Shown here one piece after another: positions 59,167-64,000 of a stretch of 64,000 nt of DNA. Source of the stretch: Acidimicrobiales bacterium (lineage in GTDB: Bacteria > Actinomycetota > Acidimicrobiia > Acidimicrobiales > Iamiaceae). A model generated the notes under the pieces. That model saw nothing but the letters and a program-made list of their open reading frames with translations, had not been told where the DNA came from and made no database searches. The stretch covers positions 1-64,000 of the forward strand of contig DASQKY010000020.1 in assembly GCA_035630295.1 (NCBI GenBank), in the 5' to 3' direction. How positions within the stretch are numbered: the first letter of the stretch is position 1; each line of letters starts with the position of its first letter. Position numbers and translations under genes: made by a program.

Positions 59167-59928
59167 TCAGGGAGGCGGGGGCCGGGAGAACAGCAGGTCG
59201 GCCTGGACCACCCGCCCCCCGATGCGGGTCGCCGGGCCGATCCCGGTGAGCGCCAGGCCGTGCTCTCGGAGCTCGGCCACGATCTCGTGGGCCAATGGCT
59301 GGCCGGTGTAGAAGGCCTGGAACGAGCACTCCACGTAGACCCACGTCACCTGGTCGAGGGTCGCCCGCGCCCCCCGGATCACCTCGAGCTCGGCGCCCTG
59401 GACGTCGAGCTTGAGCAGGGCCGGCTCGGTCAGGGGGTACCCCTCCACCTCGGCGTCGAGGGTCGAGGTCGTGATGTCGAGGGTCTCGGCCTCGTGGGTG
59501 CCGGGGAAGGTCGTGCTCTGCAGCTCGGAGATGGCGAGCAGGGAGGAGCTGTCGTCCGCCTCGGCCACGTGGAGGACGGCGGGCCCGGTCGCGGACCCCA
59601 AGGCGACGGTGCGCAACTCGACCGAGGCGATCTCGGCGAAGATGGCCCGGAAGGTGGCCGAGGCCGCCGGCAGGGGCTCGAAGGAGAGCACCGCCGCGGC
59701 CGGCGCGGAGCGGCACACCTCCAGCGCGAACTGGCCCCGGTTCGCCCCGACGTCCAGGACGTGACGGGGCTGGAGGTCGGCCAGCATGGCCCGGTGCTCC
59801 CGGGCAGGGGCGACCCCGTGGCGCAGGGCTCGCCGACCGAGGGCCGAGCGGGCCGCGTCGAGCGCCTTGGCCGCCTGGTGCCCGCGGGCCAGGAGCTTCG
59901 CCGTGGCGGTGGCGACCGGCCCCCCCAT
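59167..59928 (-). CDS. FkbM-family methyltransferase
   Basis: This 253-aa protein has motif I HVLDVGANRGQFALEVCRS, SFEPLPAASATFRAIF, then LLKLDVQGAELEVIRGA, the D-x-Q-G-x-E-x-x-V-L-x-G FkbM pattern, and VYVECSFQAFYTGQPLAHEI. It probably methylates a sugar of the surface polymer. The start (ATG 59928) overlaps the upstream methyltransferase stop (59928-59930) in an ATGA junction, showing translational coupling with it. Confidence 0.9.
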   Translation of the reverse strand: MGGPVATATAKLLARGHQAAKALDAARSALGRRALRHGVAPAREHRAMLADLQPRHVLDVGANRGQFALEVCRSAPAAAVLSFEPLPAASATFRAIFAEIASVELRTVALGSATGPAVLHVAEADDSSSLLAISELQSTTFPGTHEAETLDITTSTLDAEVEGYPLTEPALLKLDVQGAELEVIRGARATLDQVTWVYVECSFQAFYTGQPLAHEIVAELREHGLALTGIGPATRIGGRVVQADLLFSRPPPP

Positions 59929-60731
59929 CAGCCTTCGTCCGCCTCGGGGCGGCGCAGGACGCTGATGACGTAGCTGGCCAGCCCCGGCTTCGGGTGCCGG
60001 AGGAGGAAGCGGGTCTTGGCCCGTTCGGCCAGGCGCAGGGGCGGGACCTTCTCGTAGTAGCCGTGGCCGAAGCCGACGAAGAAGGCCACGGGCTCGAAGC
60101 CGACCGAGCGGAAGCGGGCCAGGTGCCTCTCCGTCGGCCCCGCGCACCAGCTGTAGGGGGCGGGGAACTTGCCGTGCTGGCCCTCCCCGGACCGCTCGGG
60201 CCAGATGGACAGCACGATCTTGTCCGAGAGCCCGTCCGGGAGGAGCCGGTTGGCCAGGAAGGGGAGGCTCGACACGACCGGCGAGAAGTGCACGGCCAGC
60301 CCGCCAGGCCGCAGGCTGGCGAAGCAGTTCTCGTGGAAGGCGCGACCGGAGGGGACGTGTTCGGCCAGCATCCGGGAGAAGACCAGGTCGAACGACCCGC
60401 CCAGGTCCAGCCCGGGCTGCGCCAGGTCGGCCTGGACGGTGCGGACCTCGACCCCGCTCTTGTCCAGCTCGGCCGGGGAGATGTCGACCACCGTGAAGGT
60501 GTCGGCCCGTCCGGCGGCCGTGACGACGTCGATGGACGGGTTCGCCCCCCCGCCCAGCTCGGCGATGTCGACGGCCCCGGACCGAGTGATCAGGTCCGTC
60601 AGCAGGCCGTCGAGGCCCTCCCACAGCGCCACGTGGGGGTGGTAGGTGACCACCGGCCCGGAGCGCCCGCCGGAGGAGGCCAGGGCCGGCCCGACGTCGA
60701 GGGGCAGGGTGAGTGTGTCAAATGGTGCCAT
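59928..60731 (-). CDS. SAM-dependent methyltransferase, exopolysaccharide type
   Basis: This 267-aa class I methyltransferase has motif I as VDIAELGGGANPSIDVV, an acidic residue at the second strand (VVDISPAELD), SFDLVFSRMLAEHVPSG and SLRPGGLAVHFSPV. It is unlike FkbM and similar to methyltransferases in glycan loci. The substrate is unknown. It overlaps the preceding glycosyltransferase stop by 14 nt and the next gene by 3 nt, so it belongs to the minus-strand operon 62689 to 59167. Confidence 0.84.
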   Translation of the reverse strand: MAPFDTLTLPLDVGPALASSGGRSGPVVTYHPHVALWEGLDGLLTDLITRSGAVDIAELGGGANPSIDVVTAAGRADTFTVVDISPAELDKSGVEVRTVQADLAQPGLDLGGSFDLVFSRMLAEHVPSGRAFHENCFASLRPGGLAVHFSPVVSSLPFLANRLLPDGLSDKIVLSIWPERSGEGQHGKFPAPYSWCAGPTERHLARFRSVGFEPVAFFVGFGHGYYEKVPPLRLAERAKTRFLLRHPKPGLASYVISVLRRPEADEG

Positions 60732-61947
60732 GGGGTGCTTCCAACTCGGAGAGGGGGGCCGGGGGGCCTGCGGCGAGGACCTCGGCCACGCGGGCCGAGA
60801 TGACCTCGATGTCGAAGGTGGCCTCGGCGTAGGCGCGGGCCGAGCGACCCCCGGCCGCCCGGCGCTCGCCGTCCTGGAGCAGCGTGGCCACGCTGTCCAC
60901 GAAGGCCTGGTGGTCGCCCGGCTCGGTGACCGTCCCGGCGCCGGCCCGTTCGATGATGCGGGCGGCCAGGTTGGCGCCGGGGACGGCGGCGGCGATGGGG
61001 CGCCCGGCGGCCAGGTAGGCCAGGACCTTGGACGGGACGCTGAAGGTGCCGGCGCCGGCCTCCAGCAGGACCAGGCAGACGTCGGCCGCCCCCAGGAGTT
61101 GCGGGAAGGTCTCGTAGTCGACGTAGTCGAGGAGCACCAGGGTGCCCTCCAGGTCCTCCCGGGCCCGGGCCGCCTCCAGGTGCTGGCGCCCCCGGCCCTC
61201 GGTCACGACGACCAGGGCGGCGTCGGTGCCCCGGAGGGCCCGGGCCACGGCCAGGAGGTGGTCGGGGTCGTGCTTGAGGCCGAGGGTGCCCGAGTAGAGG
61301 GCGACCGGTCGCTGCTGGAGGCCGTGGGACCGGGCCCAGGCGTTGTCCTTGGGCTCGACCGGGATCTCGTCCAGGGGGGCCCAGTTCTCGATCACGGTGA
61401 CGGGGACGTCGACCGAGCGCCGCTCCAGCTCGGAGACGAAGTCGTCGCTGATGACCACCGCGGCGTCCGACCGGCGCAGCAGCCGCGTCTCGAGGCCCTC
61501 GAGGGCCGCGCCCAGGGTGGCGCCGAGGAGGCGTGAGCGCGCCGAGAGCACATCCCGGGTGCCCCGGCCCAGGAAGTCCTGGACCCAGTAGGCCCGCCGG
61601 GCCCCCACGTGGCCGGCCGCCGCCCACAGCAGCATCTGGGCCAGGAGGGGGGTGTTCCCGGAGAGGACGGCGTCGGGCCGGCTCCGGACGACGTGGCGGG
61701 CCAGCCGGCTCCCGTAGCGGAGCTCGCTGGCCAGTCGCCGGAGGGGGGCGTAGCGCTCGAAGGGCTGCTCGCTCAGGGCGGTGAACCGGAGCGACCCGGG
61801 GTCGCCGGCCCGGCGGGCGAGGTCCCCCCGGCCGCTGGCCACCCCGGCGCAGAAGGCGTGGTCGACCTCGATGCCCCGGCGGGCCAGGGCCCGGGCCAGG
61901 TGGGCCGGGAAGGGGTGGCCCGCGAAGTCGTGCAGGAGGAGCTTCAC
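60718..61947 (-). CDS. WbuB-like glycosyltransferase (GT4)
   Basis: This 409-aa GT-B enzyme has VIENWAPLDEIPVEPKDNAW, the LYSGTLGLKHDPDHLLAVA strand and VPSKVLAYLAAGRPIAAAVP, a pattern of the WbuB/WbpJ-type family that adds FucNAc- or similar sugars. The N-terminal part begins KLLLHDFAGHPFPAHLARAL. It lies directly downstream of the priming transferase in the same operon (19-bp gap), as expected for the second step of repeat-unit synthesis. Confidence 0.87.
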   Translation of the reverse strand: MKLLLHDFAGHPFPAHLARALARRGIEVDHAFCAGVASGRGDLARRAGDPGSLRFTALSEQPFERYAPLRRLASELRYGSRLARHVVRSRPDAVLSGNTPLLAQMLLWAAAGHVGARRAYWVQDFLGRGTRDVLSARSRLLGATLGAALEGLETRLLRRSDAAVVISDDFVSELERRSVDVPVTVIENWAPLDEIPVEPKDNAWARSHGLQQRPVALYSGTLGLKHDPDHLLAVARALRGTDAALVVVTEGRGRQHLEAARAREDLEGTLVLLDYVDYETFPQLLGAADVCLVLLEAGAGTFSVPSKVLAYLAAGRPIAAAVPGANLAARIIERAGAGTVTEPGDHQAFVDSVATLLQDGERRAAGGRSARAYAEATFDIEVISARVAEVLAAGPPAPLSELEAPHGTI

Positions 61948-61966
61948 GCCGGGGCGGGCGGCAGGA

Positions 61967-62689
61967 TCAGTGGGCGCCGACGCGGCGGAGGACCACGAGG
62001 GCGGTCTTGACGAGGATCCAGAGGTCGGCGCCGACGCTCGGACGGGCCAGGTAGGCGAGGTCGAGCTCGACCCGCTGCTGGTAGTTGAGGCTGCTGCGCC
62101 CGCTCACCTGCCACAACCCGGTCAACCCGGGACGGGCCGAGAGGTAGGCCTCCTGGGCCTGGCGGGAGGCGTACTCGACCAGCTCGGCCTCCACGATCGG
62201 GCGAGGGCCGACCATGCTCATGTCACCCTTCAGGACGCTGATGAGCTGGGGGAGCTCGTCCAGGCTGGACGACCGCAGGAAGCGGCCCCACTGGCTCAGC
62301 CGGGGGTCCTCGTCGGCCGGCAGCTTGAACCCGTTGACCAGGTACTTGGCGTAGAGCTCGGGATCGGCGTGGAGCCGCGTCTCGGCGTCGACGGCCATGC
62401 TGCGGAACTTGCTGATCTCGATCACCCGGCCGCCCTGGCCCACCCTCCGCTGCTTGAAGAAGGCCGGCCCTCCGTCCAAGCGGACGAGGATGAAGAGGAC
62501 GAGGACGACGGGGGCCGTCGCCACCAGCAGGACGGAGGCCACCACCACATCGAGGGCCCGCTTCGTGGCCGTGACGGCCCGGGCCGAGCCCGGGGCGAGG
62601 GAGCCCGCGCCCGGGCGCGCCGGGTCGCCTTCCGACCGGGCCGAGGCGGGGTCGGTGCTGGGGGAGCTGATGACCTCGGCCGTGCTCAT
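61967..62689 (-). CDS. Undecaprenyl-phosphate sugar-1-phosphate transferase (priming, WcaJ/RfbP-type)
   Basis: This 240-aa short monotopic PGT contains KRALDVVVASVLLVATAPVV (membrane re-entrant helix), FKQRRVGQGGRVIEISKFRS, SLDELPQLISVLKGDMSMVG, then PRPIVEAELVEYA, and RPGLTGLWQVSGRSSLNY. It transfers a sugar-1-phosphate to undecaprenyl phosphate and starts repeat-unit assembly. Only the catalytic domain is present (no long N-terminal membrane half). It is the first gene of the operon that runs to 59167. Confidence 0.94.
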   Translation of the reverse strand: MSTAEVISSPSTDPASARSEGDPARPGAGSLAPGSARAVTATKRALDVVVASVLLVATAPVVLVLFILVRLDGGPAFFKQRRVGQGGRVIEISKFRSMAVDAETRLHADPELYAKYLVNGFKLPADEDPRLSQWGRFLRSSSLDELPQLISVLKGDMSMVGPRPIVEAELVEYASRQAQEAYLSARPGLTGLWQVSGRSSLNYQQRVELDLAYLARPSVGADLWILVKTALVVLRRVGAH

Positions 62690-62713
62690 GACGATGGGTC
62701 GTCGGTCTCGACG

Positions 62714-62732
62714 GCCACCGATCGCCGGTGGC
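62714..62732 (-). promoter_or_regulatory. Hairpin in the 5' leader of the priming-transferase gene
   Basis: GCCACCG and CGGTGGC form a 7-bp stem with a 5-nt loop about 25 nt upstream of the start at 62689. It might influence translation. Low certainty. Confidence 0.3.
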
Positions 62733-62915
62733 TTCGAGGCAGCGTGTTCGACCTTTTCCTCCCTGGGCTCGAGACTGAGGAGCAGTCCTGCGACGGGCGA
62801 AACCCTAGCAACGTCGGTCCGATGGAGCGACCATCCACAGGCTTGTTCTCCCGCGGTTCACGGACTCCTGCTCGGCGGCTCGCCCCCGGGGCCGGCGGCG
62901 GGCAGGCTGGGGTCC

Positions 62916-63458
62916 ATGGGCCGCACCTACGACGCCGTTCCCGACCACCTGGGCCAGTGGATGGTGGACCAGCCGGTCTACTTCGTGGCCACCGCGCCGC
63001 TGGCCGCCGACGGGCACGTCAACGTGTCGCCCAAGGGCGACGACACCTTCCGGGTCGTATCGCCCCGCGAGGTGGCCTACCTCGACCTGACCGGCAGCGG
63101 GGCCGAGACCATCGCCCACCTCCGCGAGAACGGCCGCCTGACCGTCATGTTCTGCTCCTTCGGCCCGTCGCCGACGATCGTCCGCCTCTACGGCCGGGGC
63201 CGCATCGTCCTGCCGGGTGAGGACCGGTGGGACGAGTTGATCGCACGCTTCCCGGCCCGGACGGGGGCCCGCAGCGTCATCACCCTGGCCGTGGACCGGG
63301 TCAGCACCTCGTGCGGCTACAGCGTGCCGCTCATGGACCTGGTCGGGCCCCGGGACGTCCTCACCGAGTGGGCCGATGGCAAGGGCCCCGAGGCCCTGGA
63401 GGCGTACCGGGCCCAGAAGAACGCCGCCAGCATCGACGGCCTCCCCGCCCTGGGGTGA
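62916..63458 (+). CDS. Pyridoxamine 5'-phosphate oxidase-like flavin-binding protein
   Basis: This 180-aa protein has the split-barrel fold signature: YFVATAPLAADGHVNVSPKG, VAYLDLTGSGAETIAHLREN, then GRLTVMFCSF and RIVLPGED. It resembles the actinobacterial family often annotated as PPOX-like. The cofactor could be FMN or F420; substrate unknown. It differs from the PPOX-like gene at 19365. It is divergent from the priming-transferase operon. Confidence 0.85.
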   Translation: MGRTYDAVPDHLGQWMVDQPVYFVATAPLAADGHVNVSPKGDDTFRVVSPREVAYLDLTGSGAETIAHLRENGRLTVMFCSFGPSPTIVRLYGRGRIVLPGEDRWDELIARFPARTGARSVITLAVDRVSTSCGYSVPLMDLVGPRDVLTEWADGKGPEALEAYRAQKNAASIDGLPALG

Positions 63459-63461
63459 GTC

Positions 63462-63482
63462 GTCACCCGCTGCCGGGGTGAC
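63462..63482 (+). terminator. Hairpin after the flavin-binding gene
   Basis: GTCACCC and GGGTGAC pair over 7 bp with a 7-nt loop, starting 4 nt after the stop. Confidence 0.45.
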
Positions 63483-63640
63483 CCTCGACGGCGCCGGGGC
63501 CCGTCGGTAGGGTCGTCGCAGCTTCCCCCGCTGACGCCCACCTTCCGACCGGGAGGACCCATGTCCTCAGCGAGCGAAGCCGCTCCACCCTGTACCGAGG
63601 CCTGCAGGCCGTCATCGACGACGAGGAGGCCGTGGGCGAG

Positions 63641-64000
63641 ATGCTCTCCCACTTCCCGGCCCGGGACCTCGACGAGCCCGTCACCCGCGACCACCTGCGG
63701 GCCGAGCTGGCCGTCCTCCACCAGCGCATCACCGATCAGGGTGCGGTGATGGCGGTCTCGTTCGCCACCTTGGACCAGAAGATCACCGATCAGGGCGCGA
63801 CCCTCGGGCAGAGGATCACTGATCAGGGCGCGACCCTCGGGCAGAGGATCACTGATCAGGGGGCGACCCTCGGCCAGAGGATCACCGATCAGGGCGCCAG
63901 CCTCGACCAGAAGATCGCCGATCTCGCCATGACGACGAACGACCGCTTCGCCCGCCTCGAGCAGCGGATGGAGGTGGGCTTCGCCGCCGTGGACGTGCGC
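63641..64000 (+). CDS. Coiled-coil protein with 11-residue repeats, 3' end outside window, 5' end possibly frameshifted
   Basis: The frame is open to the window end (120 codons visible). It contains LSHFPARDLDEPVTRDHLRA and then tandem hendecads ITDQGATLGQR, typical of a long alpha-helical coiled coil. The N-terminal segment LYRGLQAVIDDEEAVGEML lies upstream in the same frame but has no ATG/GTG start. A well-placed GGGAGG-ATG at 63561 is in another frame, so a one-base deletion may have split the gene. Otherwise ATG 63641, 11 nt after AGGAGG, is the start. It resembles the small protein at 16133-16408. Function unknown. Confidence 0.6.
   Translation, partial: MLSHFPARDLDEPVTRDHLRAELAVLHQRITDQGAVMAVSFATLDQKITDQGATLGQRITDQGATLGQRITDQGATLGQRITDQGASLDQKIADLAMTTNDRFARLEQRMEVGFAAVDVR
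63788..63919 (+). repeat. Four tandem 33-bp repeats encoding an 11-residue coiled-coil unit
   Basis: The units begin GATCAGGG at 63788, 63821, 63854 and 63887. The first three are nearly identical and the fourth is diverged. They are in frame and encode ITDQGATLGQR-type hendecads. An additional, more diverged unit precedes them. Confidence 0.85.

Noticed and set aside
63788-63919. Possible CRISPR-like array in the 33-bp repeats
   Set aside because: Repeats are directly tandem without spacers and are in frame as an 11-residue coiled-coil unit.

Overview
The window is very G+C-rich with strongly GC3-biased codons, frequent GTG starts and 4-nt GTGA/ATGA gene overlaps. Its gene content includes a homodimeric AceE-type pyruvate dehydrogenase E1, DUF2207, DUF427 and DUF6777-like proteins, a WYL regulator and an LPxTG surface protein. 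This points to a Gram-positive high-GC actinobacterium, most plausibly of the Acidimicrobiia (Iamia-like); the class is inferred, not proven. No rRNA, tRNA, CRISPR array or insertion sequence was recognised.

Layout. (1) 1-16.4 kb is housekeeping and mixed metabolism: the end of an acyl-CoA dehydrogenase, an Asp-box lipoprotein, an LLM flavin monooxygenase, an alpha/beta-hydrolase-fold protein lacking its nucleophile, a serine hydrolase, DUF2207 and HhH-GPD genes, aceE, an RNase HI fused to a SLOG-like domain, and hyuA. (2) 16.5-25.8 kb is an accessory island with visibly less biased codons. hyuB has had its 3' end replaced. A vapBC toxin-antitoxin module lies between that new 3' end and a second, decayed hyuB 3' end. 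Next come a flavin-binding protein with a WYL regulator, a relic of a second vapBC, and a candidate defence locus. That locus has a divergent membrane-anchored protein, a small membrane-anchored protein, and, overlapping it by 4 nt, a 1030-aa STAND NTPase-helical repeat-HAD phosphatase fusion. (3) 25.8-38 kb is a cell-surface glycan block: a CelD-like GNAT, then five genes chained by 4-nt overlaps (double GT2, GT2, polysaccharide deacetylase, GH16, and a 1391-aa flippase/kinase-like/membrane-glycosyltransferase fusion), followed by a DUF6777-like anchored protein. (4) 38-45.1 kb holds an SDR, DUF427, TIGR01777, a 30-aa membrane peptide and the lipoate/2-oxoacid dehydrogenase set lpd, E2 and a LipB-LipA fusion. 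(5) 45.1-62.7 kb is an exopolysaccharide locus: Wzc-type tyrosine autokinase, LPxTG protein, DUF4012, GDP-fucose synthase, flippase, glycosyltransferases, several methyltransferases, a Wzy/WaaL-like polymerase and a WcaJ/RfbP-type priming transferase. (6) The end has a flavin-binding protein and a coiled-coil gene with 33-bp repeats running off the window.

How the parts work together. lpd, E2 and LipB/LipA supply E2, E3 and the lipoyl cofactor that the distant aceE needs. The exopolysaccharide locus contains every expected class of a Wzx/Wzy pathway: priming transferase, glycosyltransferases, sugar synthesis, flippase, polymerase and Wzc kinase. The island looks acquired, and the STAND-HAD locus within it is the best candidate for an undescribed, possibly anti-phage, system. 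Convergent gene pairs are repeatedly separated by GC-rich hairpins without U-tracts.
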